64,000 nt of DNA, taken from NCBI GenBank assembly GCA_003283905.1, contig QBXA01000008.1, positions 1 through 64,000 on the forward strand, written 5' to 3'. Source of the stretch: Pelagibacteraceae bacterium AG-319-F18. Its GTDB lineage: Bacteria; Pseudomonadota; Alphaproteobacteria; Pelagibacterales; Pelagibacteraceae. Under the pieces are notes generated by a model that worked only from the letters and a program-made list of their open reading frames with translations, ran no database searches and was not told the DNA's origin. The position numbers and the translations under genes are program-made. Positions 39,311 through 49,530 of the stretch are shown here, piece by piece (within the stretch, counting starts at the first letter, position 1; every line of letters begins with the position of its first letter).

Positions 39311-39327
39311 TTTAGAATAATTATAAT
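39311..39327. promoter_or_regulatory. Putative Irr box (ICE) upstream of rubrerythrin
   Basis: TTTAGAATAATTATAAT; 2 mismatches to TTTAGAA-N3-TTCTAAA. Confidence 0.5.
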
Positions 39328-39356
39328 GTAAGGTTTAAATAATTGATTTAATTAGA

Positions 39357-39785
39357 TTATTTTTGATATTGATTATCACTCGCAACTCTAATCAGAACTT
39401 CTATAGAATTAATTTTTTTTCCAGTAATATTTTTTTTAATGTTTATAGGATCAATTTCTTCGTTATTACAATCTATTAATTTATGCGTATCTTCATCATA
39501 AAAATGATGATGAGCAGATGTGTTTGTATCAAAATAACTTTTATCACTGTTAATCGAAATTTCTTGTAAATATCCTCTTTTTTTAAAAGCATGGACTGTA
39601 TTATAAACTGTTGCTAATGATATTTTTTCTTTTTTTTCCTCTGAAATTTTTTTAACTAGATCGCTAATTGTAAAATGAAATGTTTTTTCTTGATTAAACA
39701 ATACCTCACAAATCTTAACTCTTTGCCTGGTCGGCCTTAACCCAACATCTCTTAATTTTTCAGTAAAATCCAAGTTTTTACCCAT
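39357..39785 (-). CDS. irr: Irr-type Fur family regulator
   Basis: 142 aa; GLRPTRQRVKI, SLATVYNTVHAFKKRGYLQEI, SYFDTNTSAHHHFYDED (Irr-like His cluster). Confidence 0.88.
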   Translation of the reverse strand: MGKNLDFTEKLRDVGLRPTRQRVKICEVLFNQEKTFHFTISDLVKKISEEKKEKISLATVYNTVHAFKKRGYLQEISINSDKSYFDTNTSAHHHFYDEDTHKLIDCNNEEIDPINIKKNITGKKINSIEVLIRVASDNQYQK

Positions 39786-39790
39786 TTTTG

Positions 39791-39807
39791 TTTATAATAA
39801 TTCTAAA
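39791..39807. promoter_or_regulatory. Putative Irr box (ICE) at the irr promoter, between irr and fabA
   Basis: TTTATAATAATTCTAAA; 1 mismatch to TTTAGAA-N3-TTCTAAA. Confidence 0.55.
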
Positions 39808-39879
39808 GTAATAATAAAATTATAACGTTTTACTATATTATATTATCATTAAATCAAGTAATAAGGGAACTCAAATTTT

Positions 39880-40380
39880 ATGAAAAAAAATTCATATACC
39901 TATGATGACCTCATAACATGTGGAAATGGTGAGCTTTTTGGCCCAGGAAATGCCAAATTACCACTTCCTCCAATGCTTATGTTTGATAGAATAACTGAAA
40001 TTAACGATAATAACGGGACTTTTAATAAAGGCTCTTTAAAGGCTGAATTAGACATTAAAGACGATCTATGGTTTTTTGATTGTCACTTTAAAGGAGATCC
40101 AGTTATGCCTGGTTGTTTGGGTTTAGATGCAATGTGGCAGTTAGTTGGTTTTTATCTAGGGTGGCTTGGTAATTCTGGAAAAGGTAGAGCTCTTGGAGTT
40201 GGTACGGTAAAATTTACAGGCGAAGTTTTACAAAATGTTAAAAATGTTAGGTATGAAATTAATATGAAAAAAATTATGTCTCCAGGTGGAACAACCGTTG
40301 GCCTTGCTAATGGAATAGTTCTTGCAGATGATAAAAAAATATATTCAGCAGAAAGTCTAAAAGTGGGGTTATTTAAATAG
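39880..40380 (+). CDS. fabA: 3-hydroxydecanoyl-ACP dehydratase/isomerase
   Basis: 166 aa; [39 protein letters not shown]. Confidence 0.96.
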   Translation: MKKNSYTYDDLITCGNGELFGPGNAKLPLPPMLMFDRITEINDNNGTFNKGSLKAELDIKDDLWFFDCHFKGDPVMPGCLGLDAMWQLVGFYLGWLGNSGKGRALGVGTVKFTGEVLQNVKNVRYEINMKKIMSPGGTTVGLANGIVLADDKKIYSAESLKVGLFK

Positions 40381-41591
40381 TGAGAAGAGTTGTTGTTACA
40401 GGTTTAGGAATTGTATCTTGTTTAGGAAACAATCAAGAAGAGGTTCATCAGTCATTATTAAATTCAAAATCAGGAATTTCATTTAGTGAAGAATATAAAG
40501 AGCATAATTTAAGAAGTCACATTCACGGTAAACCAAATATAAAACTTGAAGATCATATCGATAGAAAAACAATTAGATTTATGGGTTCAGGTTCTGCTTA
40601 CAATTATATTGCAATGAAAGAAGCAATTGCAGATTCAGGATTAGAAGAAAAAGATGTAAGTAATTTTAAAACTGGAATTATTATGGGCTCTGGAGGTCCA
40701 TCAATTGAAAATGTAATTTTAGCAGCAGATAAAACTAGAGCAAAAACTCCAAAATTAATGGGACCTTTTATTGTTCCAAGAACAATGGCAAGTACAGCTT
40801 CAGCAACGCTTGCTGTTCCTTTTAAGATTAAAGGAACCAATTATACAATGAGCTCTGCTTGTGCAACAAGCGGACACTGTATTGGAAATTCTATGGAATT
40901 AATTCAAATGGGTAAACAAGATGTTGTATTTGCTGGAGGAAGTGAAGAATTGCACTGGGCAATGACTGCGATGTTTGATGCGATGACAGCTTTATCATCA
41001 AAATATAATGATACACCTGAAACAGCATCAAGGACTTATGACAAAACTAGGGATGGTTTTGTAATTGCTGGTGGTGGTGGAGTATTAGTGCTTGAAGAAT
41101 ATGAACATGCCAAAGCTAGAGGAACTAAAATATACGCGGAATTAACTGGTTATGGAGCAACATCAGATGGATACGATATGGTAGCTCCATCAGGTGAAGG
41201 AGCAGTGAGATGCATGAAAATGGCAATGGCAACTACTAAAAATAAAATTGATTACATAAACACACACGGAACATCTACACCAGTTGGTGATATTACAGAA
41301 TTAAATTCTATTAAAGAAACTTTTGGAAATGAAATTCCAAAAATAAGTTCAACCAAATCTTTATCAGGCCATCCACTAGGAGCAGCTTCAGTTCATGAAG
41401 CAATCTACAGTTTAATTATGATGAAAAACAACTTTATTACTGGATCTGCAAATATTACTAATATGGATGATGAGGCTAAAGAATTTCCAATAGTTACTAA
41501 AACAGAAACTGGAGCAACTTTAAATACCGTTATGTCTAATAGTTTTGGTTTTGGTGGAACCAATGCTGCTTTAATTTTTGAAAAGGTTTAA
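40380..41591 (+). CDS. fabB: 3-oxoacyl-ACP synthase I
   Basis: 403 aa; [49 protein letters not shown]. Confidence 0.96.
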   Translation: MRRVVVTGLGIVSCLGNNQEEVHQSLLNSKSGISFSEEYKEHNLRSHIHGKPNIKLEDHIDRKTIRFMGSGSAYNYIAMKEAIADSGLEEKDVSNFKTGIIMGSGGPSIENVILAADKTRAKTPKLMGPFIVPRTMASTASATLAVPFKIKGTNYTMSSACATSGHCIGNSMELIQMGKQDVVFAGGSEELHWAMTAMFDAMTALSSKYNDTPETASRTYDKTRDGFVIAGGGGVLVLEEYEHAKARGTKIYAELTGYGATSDGYDMVAPSGEGAVRCMKMAMATTKNKIDYINTHGTSTPVGDITELNSIKETFGNEIPKISSTKSLSGHPLGAASVHEAIYSLIMMKNNFITGSANITNMDDEAKEFPIVTKTETGATLNTVMSNSFGFGGTNAALIFEKV

Positions 41592-41593
41592 TT

Positions 41594-42379
41594 ATGAGTT
41601 TGATGAAAGGTAAAAAAGGATTAATCATGGGCGTTGCCAATGAGAGATCTATAGCTTGGGGAATTTCACAAAAACTTTCTGAAGCTGGAGCTGAACTTGC
41701 ATTTACTTATTTAGGTGATGCTTTAAAAAAAAGAGTTATTCCTTTAGCTGAAAAATTAAATTCAAAAGTTACCTTTAGTTGTGATGTTGAAAAAAAAGAA
41801 GATGTAATAAAATTATTTGAAGATGTTAAGTCTCAATGGGGTGAAATTGATTTTGTAGTTCATGCAATTGCATTTTCAGATAAATCAGAATTATCTGGAG
41901 AATATTTAAACACAACTAGAGAAAACTTTTTAAGAAGTATGCTAATTTCATGTTTTTCATTTACTGAAGTTGCAAAAGAAGCATCTAAAGTAATGAAAGA
42001 AGGTGGAAGTTTAATCACATTAAGTTATGAAGCCAATAAAGCTATTCCAAATTATAATGTGATGGGTGTATGTAAAGCTGCTCTTGAATCTAGTGTTAAA
42101 TATTTAGCAAGAGATTTGGGTGCAAAAGGCATGAGAGTAAATGCAATTAGTGCTGGGCCTATTAAAACACTAGCAGCTTCGGCTATTGGAGATGCAAAAT
42201 TCTTATATAAGTGGAATGAAGACCATTCTTTACTTAAAAGAAACGTAGATATCCACGATGTTGGAAATTCAGCATTATATCTATTAAGTGACCTTGCAAA
42301 CGGTGTTACTGGTGAAATTCACTACGTAGATGCTGGATATAATAAGGTTGGGATGCCAGATCCTAAGAATATTACCTAA
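41594..42379 (+). CDS. fabI: Enoyl-ACP reductase
   Basis: 261 aa; KGLIMGVANERSIAWGI, YNVMGVCKAALESSVKYLARDLG. Confidence 0.96.
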   Translation: MSLMKGKKGLIMGVANERSIAWGISQKLSEAGAELAFTYLGDALKKRVIPLAEKLNSKVTFSCDVEKKEDVIKLFEDVKSQWGEIDFVVHAIAFSDKSELSGEYLNTTRENFLRSMLISCFSFTEVAKEASKVMKEGGSLITLSYEANKAIPNYNVMGVCKAALESSVKYLARDLGAKGMRVNAISAGPIKTLAASAIGDAKFLYKWNEDHSLLKRNVDIHDVGNSALYLLSDLANGVTGEIHYVDAGYNKVGMPDPKNIT

Positions 42380-42428
42380 TTATAGTTAAATTTAGTTAAA
42401 AAAATTTATTCATACGATAAGATTTAGT

Positions 42429-42821
42429 ATGATTTTTGTAAAAAACCTCTCATCTGCCTCTAATCAAAAATGGTCATCAACTAAAAAATATCCTGGAGTT
42501 AGATGGAAATTTTTAATTGATGCAGATTTTGATGGTAGTTCTGGTTTGTCACTAGGTTTTGCTGAAATTGCTCCTGGAGGAAATTTAACACTTCATTATC
42601 ACTCACCTGCAGAAATATATGTCGTTACTAATGGTACAGGAGTATTAAATAAATCTGGTGAACTTGAGACAATTAAAAAGGGTGATGTAGTTTATATAGC
42701 TGGAAATGAAGAACATGCCCTAAAAAATAATGGAAAAGAAACGTTAGAATTTTATTGGATTTTTCCAACAGATCGATTTTCAGAAGTAGAATATTTTCCC
42801 ACAAAACAAAAAAGTGCATAG
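42429..42821 (+). CDS. Cupin domain protein
   Basis: 130 aa; LTLHYHSPAEIYVVTNGTGVL...KGDVVYIAGNEEHALKN. Confidence 0.87.
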   Translation: MIFVKNLSSASNQKWSSTKKYPGVRWKFLIDADFDGSSGLSLGFAEIAPGGNLTLHYHSPAEIYVVTNGTGVLNKSGELETIKKGDVVYIAGNEEHALKNNGKETLEFYWIFPTDRFSEVEYFPTKQKSA

Positions 42822-42845
42822 GGTTTTGATAAATACCCCATAAAA

Positions 42846-42876
42846 AAACCCCCAGAACTTTCATTCCAGGGGTTTA
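42846..42876 (-). terminator. Terminator downstream of pnp
   Basis: Minus strand AAACCCCTGGAATGAAAGTTCTGGGGGTTTTTTT: stem then T7. Confidence 0.75.
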
Positions 42877-42894
42877 GAATTTTAATTTAAAGTA

Positions 42895-44967
42895 TTATTC
42901 AGCAGCTTGTTTCATAGAAAGTTTAACTTTACCTCTATCAAAACCAATTACTTTAACTTTTACTTCGTCACCTTCTTTGACAACATCAGTAACTTTAGCA
43001 ACTCTTTTATCTGCTAGTTCTGAGATATGAACCAGTCCATCTTGTTTTCCTAAGAAGTTAACAAATGCACCAAACTCCATAATCTTCATTACTTTACCTG
43101 AATATATTTTGTTTAGTTCAGCTTTTGCAGTGATGTCTTTAATGATTTGCATAGCAATATTTCTAGACTCTTCATCTGGAGCAGCAACTGTTACAACGCC
43201 TTCATCATTTACATCAACTTTGGCACCTGATTTTTCAACAATTTCTCTGATCGTTGCACCACCTTTTCCAATAACAGCAGCAATGTCTTTTTTATCAACA
43301 GTTATCTGTTCCATTTTTGGTGTGTGTTTTCCAACTTCATCTCTTGAAGCTGATAAAGCTTTATTCATTTCACCTAAGATATGAATTCTTCCATCTTTAG
43401 CCTGTTTTAAAGCCTGCTCCATGATTTCAAAAGTAATACCAGTAATTTTGATATCCATTTGAAGTGAAGTAATTCCATCTTTAGTTCCAGCAACTTTAAA
43501 GTCCATATCTCCTAAGTGATCTTCATCACCTAAAATATCCGATAGGACACTAAAATCATCGCCTTCTTTAATTAATCCCATTGCAATACCTGCAACCGGT
43601 TCTTTTATTGGAACACCAGCATCCATCAATGCTAAAGATGCTCCACAAACAGTAGCCATTGAAGAAGAACCATTAGATTCTGTAATCTCTGATACTATTC
43701 TAAAAGTGTATGGAAAAGCTTCTTTTGAAGGAAGTGAGGAATTGATTGCTCTCCATGCTAATTTTCCGTGACCAACTTCACGTCTTCCAGTTCCAATTCT
43801 TCCTGTTTCACCAACTGAAAAAGGAGGAAAATTGTAATGAAGCATAAATCTTTCTCTGGACTGTCCATCTAAACTTTCAATTCTTTGCTCATCATCAGAA
43901 GTACCTAAAGTAGTAACAACAATCGCTTGTGTTTCCCCTCTAGTAAATAATGCTGAACCATGAGTTCTTGGTAAAACACCAACTTCACACTCGATAGCTC
44001 TTACATCAGCTAAACCTCTGCCATCAATTCTTTTTTTGTTTTTAAGAATATCAGTTCTAACAATTTTCTTTTCAAGATTTTTTAACTCATCATTAACATT
44101 AAAATCAGAGTAATCTTCATTATCAGCAAAAAGCTGCTTGGCTTTTTCAGATATTTCTGAAATTTGATTTGATCTATCTTGCTTATCTATTGTCCCAAAA
44201 GCTTTAGTTAAATCTTTAGTAAATTCACTCTCAAGTTTTTGTTTAACTTCGGATAAATCTTTTTTCTCAACGGTCCACTCGGGTTTTCTACATTCTTTTG
44301 CAAGTTCCTCAATCATTTCGATTACTGGAACAAATCCCTCATGACCAAATTTAACTGCATCTAACATTACTTCTTCGGTTAAACCTGATGTTTCAGACTC
44401 AACCATTAGCACAGCATCTTTAGTACCTGCTACAACTAAATCTAAAGTAGAGTTTTCTAATTCAGCTTTTGAAGGGTTAAGAATATATTTACCATCAACA
44501 TAACCTACTCTAGACGCTCCTACAGGGCCCATAAATGGCATACCTGAGATAGCTAATGCTGCTGATGATGCAGTGATTGCTAAGATGTCTGGTTGATTTT
44601 CCTTATCATATGAAATTACTGTTGGTAACAACTGAACCTCATTTTTAAATTCACTAGGAAACAAAGGTCTGATAGGTCTATCAATTAATCTTGATATTAA
44701 TTGTTCACTTTCTGTTGGTCTTGCTTCTCTCTTAAAAAATCCACCTGGAATTTTCCCACCTGCATAATACTTTTCTTGATAATTTACAGATAAAGGAAAA
44801 TAATCCATATCAGGATTAACTTTTTTTGCTCCTACCACTGTTGCTAAAATAACTGTTTCACCACATGAAGCGATGATTGCTCCGTCTGCCTGTCTTGCTA
44901 CTTTACCTGTTTCTAAACTTATCTTCTTTCCTGCTACTTCTATTTCTTTCTTGTGTACTTTAAACAT
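42895..44967 (-). CDS. pnp: Polyribonucleotide nucleotidyltransferase
   Basis: 690 aa; RNase PH repeats, KH domain ([15 protein letters not shown]), S1 domain ([15 protein letters not shown]). Confidence 0.98.
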   Translation of the reverse strand: MFKVHKKEIEVAGKKISLETGKVARQADGAIIASCGETVILATVVGAKKVNPDMDYFPLSVNYQEKYYAGGKIPGGFFKREARPTESEQLISRLIDRPIRPLFPSEFKNEVQLLPTVISYDKENQPDILAITASSAALAISGMPFMGPVGASRVGYVDGKYILNPSKAELENSTLDLVVAGTKDAVLMVESETSGLTEEVMLDAVKFGHEGFVPVIEMIEELAKECRKPEWTVEKKDLSEVKQKLESEFTKDLTKAFGTIDKQDRSNQISEISEKAKQLFADNEDYSDFNVNDELKNLEKKIVRTDILKNKKRIDGRGLADVRAIECEVGVLPRTHGSALFTRGETQAIVVTTLGTSDDEQRIESLDGQSRERFMLHYNFPPFSVGETGRIGTGRREVGHGKLAWRAINSSLPSKEAFPYTFRIVSEITESNGSSSMATVCGASLALMDAGVPIKEPVAGIAMGLIKEGDDFSVLSDILGDEDHLGDMDFKVAGTKDGITSLQMDIKITGITFEIMEQALKQAKDGRIHILGEMNKALSASRDEVGKHTPKMEQITVDKKDIAAVIGKGGATIREIVEKSGAKVDVNDEGVVTVAAPDEESRNIAMQIIKDITAKAELNKIYSGKVMKIMEFGAFVNFLGKQDGLVHISELADKRVAKVTDVVKEGDEVKVKVIGFDRGKVKLSMKQAAE

Positions 44968-44980
44968 TTCATTTCCATTT

Positions 44981-44998
44981 CGTTTCGTTCGTTTCGTT
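44981..44998 (-). repeat. Exact tandem 9-bp repeat CGTTTCGTT x2 in rpsO-pnp spacer
   Basis: CGTTTCGTT at 44981-44989 and 44990-44998. Confidence 0.8.
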
Positions 44999-45019
44999 CC
45001 ATTCTATCTATCTTGATCT

Positions 45020-45268
45020 TTATTTTCTTAATCCCAATTTCGACAGTACATTTTTGTAAGAATCTATTTTTGTATTTTTTAGGTATTCTAACAATTTCTT
45101 TCTTCTATTTACCGCTCTCAACAATCCAACAGATGAATGTTTATCTTTTTTGAATTGCTTAATATGTGTAGAGAGAGTTTCAATTTTCTCTGTTAGCAAA
45201 GCAATCTGTACCTCTGAAGATCCAGTATCTTTTTCGTGCATTGCTAATTCTTGTGCCTTTTTGTTCAT
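45020..45268 (-). CDS. rpsO: 30S ribosomal protein S15
   Basis: 82 aa; DTGSSEVQIALLTEKIETLSTHIKQFKKDKHSSVGLLRAVNRRKKLLEYLK. Confidence 0.97.
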   Translation of the reverse strand: MNKKAQELAMHEKDTGSSEVQIALLTEKIETLSTHIKQFKKDKHSSVGLLRAVNRRKKLLEYLKNTKIDSYKNVLSKLGLRK

Positions 45269-45280
45269 GCCTCTTTTTTC

Positions 45281-45649
45281 CTATTTATTTGTTTGTTTTA
45301 TTAAGTTTTCTATTTTTTCCGCATACTCAAAAGATTCATCTTTTCTAAAGAGTAATTTTGGTAAAAATTTCATAACCACTTTTTGTGATAAATTTTTTCT
45401 AATTAAAAATGAGTATTTCTTTAAAACTTCAATAACTTGCTCTGCATTTTTGCCACCTAATGGAAGAACATATGCTTTAGCTATTTTCAAATCTTGACTC
45501 ATTCTAACCTCAGTAACCGTTATAGTATTAGTTTCTAAATTCGGGACCTTAGCCTCATTTTTTATAAAAATCATGCTTAAAGACTGCTTGATCATTTCTC
45601 CAACTCTTAGCTGTCTTTGAGATATTGGCTTTCCAATTCTATCGTTCAT
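45281..45649 (-). CDS. rbfA: Ribosome-binding factor A
   Basis: 122 aa; RQLRVGEMIKQSLSMIF...TVTEVRMSQDLKIAKAYV. Confidence 0.93.
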   Translation of the reverse strand: MNDRIGKPISQRQLRVGEMIKQSLSMIFIKNEAKVPNLETNTITVTEVRMSQDLKIAKAYVLPLGGKNAEQVIEVLKKYSFLIRKNLSQKVVMKFLPKLLFRKDESFEYAEKIENLIKQTNK

Positions 45650-47868
45650 TAAATCATTCTCTCTGTAGATGTTACACTAAACGCCTCTATTGTGTCGTTT
45701 TTTTGGAAATCCATGTAATCTTTTACTGTAATTCCACACTCTTGGCCGTTACTAACCTGTTTTACTTGGTTTTTTTCTCTAAATAGAGTTCCAACTTTAC
45801 CAGTATAAATTATTGCTCCGTCTCTAATTATTCTAACATCTGATGCAGTGGTGATTTCTCCCTCCATTACTTTTGATCCTGCTACTTTTCCAGCTCCTGA
45901 AACTTTAAATATTTCTAAAATTTGAGCTGTACCTGTAACTTCTTCCTGAATATCAGGCGATAATAAACCTGACATCTTTTGTTTTATATAATCTAAGACT
46001 TCATAAATAATATTATATGATGAGATTTTTATTTTTTCATTTTCAGCTAATTTTTTAGCTTCCTTACTTGGCTTAACATTAAACGCTATTAAAACTGCAT
46101 TTGAAGCTTTTGCTAACGTAACATCTGTTTCAGTTACCATTCCAATATCTGCTAAGATTATTTTTGGTTTAACTTCATCATGTTTAATTTGACTGATTGC
46201 ATTTTTGATTGCCTCGGAAGATCCATGAACATCTGATTTAATTATCAAATTTAATTCCTCTGCTGAATTATCTGAAAAAGCAGAGTCTTGAGTAGCAAAT
46301 GTTAGTGGATTTTTAGCATCTTTACTTTCTTGTGCTCTATTTTCACTTAAAGTTTTTGCCTCTTTTTCATTATCAACAACAATAAAATCATCTCCAGATT
46401 TAGCTGCACCGTTAATACCTAAAATCTCGACTGGTGCTGACGGGGGTGCTTCATTAATATTTTTTCCTTTATCATCAACTATTGCTCTAACTTTTCCCCA
46501 TTTCAAACCACTTACAAAAAAATCACCTTTTTTTAATGTTCCTGTGGTTACTATGATTGTTACAACAGGTCCTCTTCCAACATCAATTTTAGATTCTAAT
46601 ACAATTCCTGTAGCCTTTGATTCAAAATCAGTTTTTAAATCTAATATTTCAGCTTGTAAAACGATTGCTTCAACTAATTTATCTAAATTCTTTTTAGTAG
46701 TTGCTGAAATTTCAACCATTAAAGTATCTCCAGATAAATCTTCGGCAATTAGTTCATGTTCTAATAATTGGTTTTTTATTTTTTGTGGATCTGCATCTGG
46801 CAAATCACATTTGTTAATTGCTACAACAATTGGAACATTTGCAGCTTTAGCATGTTTAATAGACTCCACTGTTTGAGGTTTAACACCATCATCAGCCGCA
46901 ACAACTAGAACAACCACATCAGTTAATTTTGATCCTCTTGCTCTCATTTCAGTAAAAGCTGCGTGACCCGGTGTATCAATAAAAGTTAGTTTATTAGATT
47001 GGCTTTCTATTTGATAAGCTCCAATGTGTTGGGTAATTCCGCCAAATTCACCTGAAACAACATTCGCACTTCTTAAAACATCTAAGACAGAAGTTTTACC
47101 ATGATCAACGTGACCCATAACAGTTATAATTGGTGGTCTATTTTTTAAATTTTCTACTCTTGTAGCTTTAATCTTTTGAATTATTTCTTCAGCTTTTTCT
47201 TCTCTTATTGGATTATGTCCAAACTCTTTTACTAAGTACTCAGCAGTATCAGCAGCTAATGTTTGGTTAATAGTTACAGTAACACCCATTCCAAATAAAA
47301 ACTTAATAACATTACTTGATTGTTCTGCCATTCTATTAGCAAGCTCTCTTACCGTAATAGCTTCTGGAATATTTACATCTCGTTTAACTGGTTTTAAACT
47401 TTCTTGAGCTTCTTCTTTAGTTAAGTTTTTATTTTCCTTTTGTCTCGCCCTTTTAACGGAAGCCAAACTTCTTTCTCTTGCTTCAATTTCATCACTTAGA
47501 GCTCTTGAAACCGTTAGCTTTAATTCTCTTTTCTTAGTTCCAGCTTTTAAAGTTTTTTTATCTTTACTGTCATTATCCCCTTTTAATCTTTTTGTTGCTC
47601 TTTGCTCAGCTAACTTTCTTCTCTCAAAATCATTTGTTATTGGCGATGACTTAGGTACAAATGATGGTTTTGTGGGAGTGCCCCTGTTAAATGTTGAGGT
47701 AGTTTTAGATTTAAAACTTCCAGGTCTAGATGATCCACCTCTACTTGGAAATTTGCTTCGTTGTTTTTCGATTACTACAGAGTTTTTTCCTTGAGTTTTC
47801 GCAATCTCAATATTTTTGAACGATTTTTTGGCTGTGCCAGATATTTTTAATTTTGTTTTCTTTTCCAT
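45649..47868 (-). CDS. infB: Translation initiation factor IF-2
   Basis: 739 aa; VMGHVDHGKTSVLD, DTPGHAAF, NKCDLP. Confidence 0.98.
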   Translation of the reverse strand: MEKKTKLKISGTAKKSFKNIEIAKTQGKNSVVIEKQRSKFPSRGGSSRPGSFKSKTTSTFNRGTPTKPSFVPKSSPITNDFERRKLAEQRATKRLKGDNDSKDKKTLKAGTKKRELKLTVSRALSDEIEARERSLASVKRARQKENKNLTKEEAQESLKPVKRDVNIPEAITVRELANRMAEQSSNVIKFLFGMGVTVTINQTLAADTAEYLVKEFGHNPIREEKAEEIIQKIKATRVENLKNRPPIITVMGHVDHGKTSVLDVLRSANVVSGEFGGITQHIGAYQIESQSNKLTFIDTPGHAAFTEMRARGSKLTDVVVLVVAADDGVKPQTVESIKHAKAANVPIVVAINKCDLPDADPQKIKNQLLEHELIAEDLSGDTLMVEISATTKKNLDKLVEAIVLQAEILDLKTDFESKATGIVLESKIDVGRGPVVTIIVTTGTLKKGDFFVSGLKWGKVRAIVDDKGKNINEAPPSAPVEILGINGAAKSGDDFIVVDNEKEAKTLSENRAQESKDAKNPLTFATQDSAFSDNSAEELNLIIKSDVHGSSEAIKNAISQIKHDEVKPKIILADIGMVTETDVTLAKASNAVLIAFNVKPSKEAKKLAENEKIKISSYNIIYEVLDYIKQKMSGLLSPDIQEEVTGTAQILEIFKVSGAGKVAGSKVMEGEITTASDVRIIRDGAIIYTGKVGTLFREKNQVKQVSNGQECGITVKDYMDFQKNDTIEAFSVTSTERMI

Positions 47869-47878
47869 AGCTCATCAC

Positions 47879-49432
47879 TCAATCTTTGTAGACAATATTT
47901 CTCGCAGACATAATCAACTCATCCGCTTCTTCTTTTGATAAAGCAAAATCTTCAAGGTACCCTTGAATTTTTACTCTTTCACCTTTGACTATATCAAATC
48001 CACCTGTTAGCTCATCCGATGCTAAATCAGCAAAATCTTCTAATGTAAGAATTTTCTGTTCACCTAAAGTCATTAGCATTCCAGGAGTTAGTTCTTTTAA
48101 TTTTATTAAAGCATCTTGAAGACCTAATTCTTTAATTCTCTCAGAAATATCTTCTTGGTCTTTTTGATGAAATTCTTTTGCTCTTTCTATTAGAGCTTTT
48201 GCAGTATCTTCTTCGATACCCTCAATTTTCATCAAGCTTTCTGCTGTAGTATCTTTTATATCGTCTATTGATGAAAAACCTTCAGCAACAAGTAATTGAC
48301 CCAATGTTTCATCTAACTCTAAGTTTTTTACGAAGTTTTCTGTTTTTTCTTTAAATTCAGACTGTCTTCTTTCTGAGTCCTCTGCATCAGTCATTATATT
48401 AATTTCATAATTTAATAACTTAGTTGCAAGTCTTACGTTCTGACCTCTTCTTCCAATAGCTTTACTCAAATTTTCTTCAGTTAAAATTACGTCTAATTTT
48501 TTTCTTTCTGAATCCACATTTACTCTTTGAACTTCAGCTGGTGATAAAGCATTCGAAACTAAAATTGCTGGATCTTCTGACCAATTTACAATGTCAATTT
48601 TTTCACCTTGTAATTCATTTACAACAGCTTGAACCCTAGAACCTCTCATACCTACGCAAGCTCCTACTGGATCAAGAGATGTATCAACTGCTTTAACACA
48701 AATTTTTGCTCTGCTACCTGGATCTCTTGATGATGATTTAATTTCAATTAATCCATCATAGATTTCCGGAACCTCTTGCACAAAAAGCTTTTCCATAAAT
48801 TTTGGGTGCGCTCTTGATAAGAAAATTTGTTGCCCTCTTGGCTCTCTTCTTACGTCATAACAATAAGCTTTAATTCTATCTCCAGCTTTAATATTTTCTC
48901 TTGGTATCATTTCATTTTTTTGAATAATTGCTTCAGTACGCCCAAGATCAGCAATTACATTTCCAAATTCTAATCTTTTGACAATACCACTTAAAATTGA
49001 ATCTTTTTTATCAATAAAGTCATTGTATTGTCTTTCTCTTTCAGCTTCTCTGACGTTAAAACTAATTACTTGTTTAGCTGTTTGAGCTGCAATTCTTCCA
49101 AAATCAAATGATGGTAATGGTTGTAATACCTCATCTCCAACTGCTTTACCTTTGTTGGTTTCATTTAGATTGATGGCGTCTTCAAGTTTAATTTCTGTGT
49201 TAGAATTTTCAGGATTTTCAGCTACAATCAATTTTCTAAAGATTTCAATGTCACCATTATCTCTATTAATTAAAACTTTTATTTCATTTTCCTGACCAAA
49301 TTTAGACTTAGCCGCTTTCGCAATTCCTGTTTCCATGGAACTAATAATTAGTTCTTTATCAATAGATTTTTCTAAAGCTACTGCTTCAGCTATTCTTAAT
49401 AATTCTAGTTTATCTGCTCTTTTATTTAACAT
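47879..49432 (-). CDS. nusA: Transcription termination factor NusA (ORF track start 49471 lies in the upstream terminator)
   Basis: MLNKRADKLELLRIAEAVALEKSIDKELI; S1 and KH domains (ACVGMRGSRVQAV, AIGRRGQNVRLA). Confidence 0.95.
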   Translation of the reverse strand: MLNKRADKLELLRIAEAVALEKSIDKELIISSMETGIAKAAKSKFGQENEIKVLINRDNGDIEIFRKLIVAENPENSNTEIKLEDAINLNETNKGKAVGDEVLQPLPSFDFGRIAAQTAKQVISFNVREAERERQYNDFIDKKDSILSGIVKRLEFGNVIADLGRTEAIIQKNEMIPRENIKAGDRIKAYCYDVRREPRGQQIFLSRAHPKFMEKLFVQEVPEIYDGLIEIKSSSRDPGSRAKICVKAVDTSLDPVGACVGMRGSRVQAVVNELQGEKIDIVNWSEDPAILVSNALSPAEVQRVNVDSERKKLDVILTEENLSKAIGRRGQNVRLATKLLNYEINIMTDAEDSERRQSEFKEKTENFVKNLELDETLGQLLVAEGFSSIDDIKDTTAESLMKIEGIEEDTAKALIERAKEFHQKDQEDISERIKELGLQDALIKLKELTPGMLMTLGEQKILTLEDFADLASDELTGGFDIVKGERVKIQGYLEDFALSKEEADELIMSARNIVYKD

Positions 49433-49446
49433 GTTTTTGTTTGCTC

Positions 49447-49475
49447 CAAAAAAAAATGGGCTAATGCCCATTTTG
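49447..49475 (-). terminator. Rho-independent terminator between metK and nusA
   Basis: Minus strand ACAAAATGGGCATTAGCCCATTTTTTTTT: perfect hairpin then T9. Confidence 0.88.
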
Positions 49476-49530
49476 TAAATTCAATAATGTAAGGGCAATA
49501 TAGTAAAGTTTTTTTTTAATTCAACAGAAA

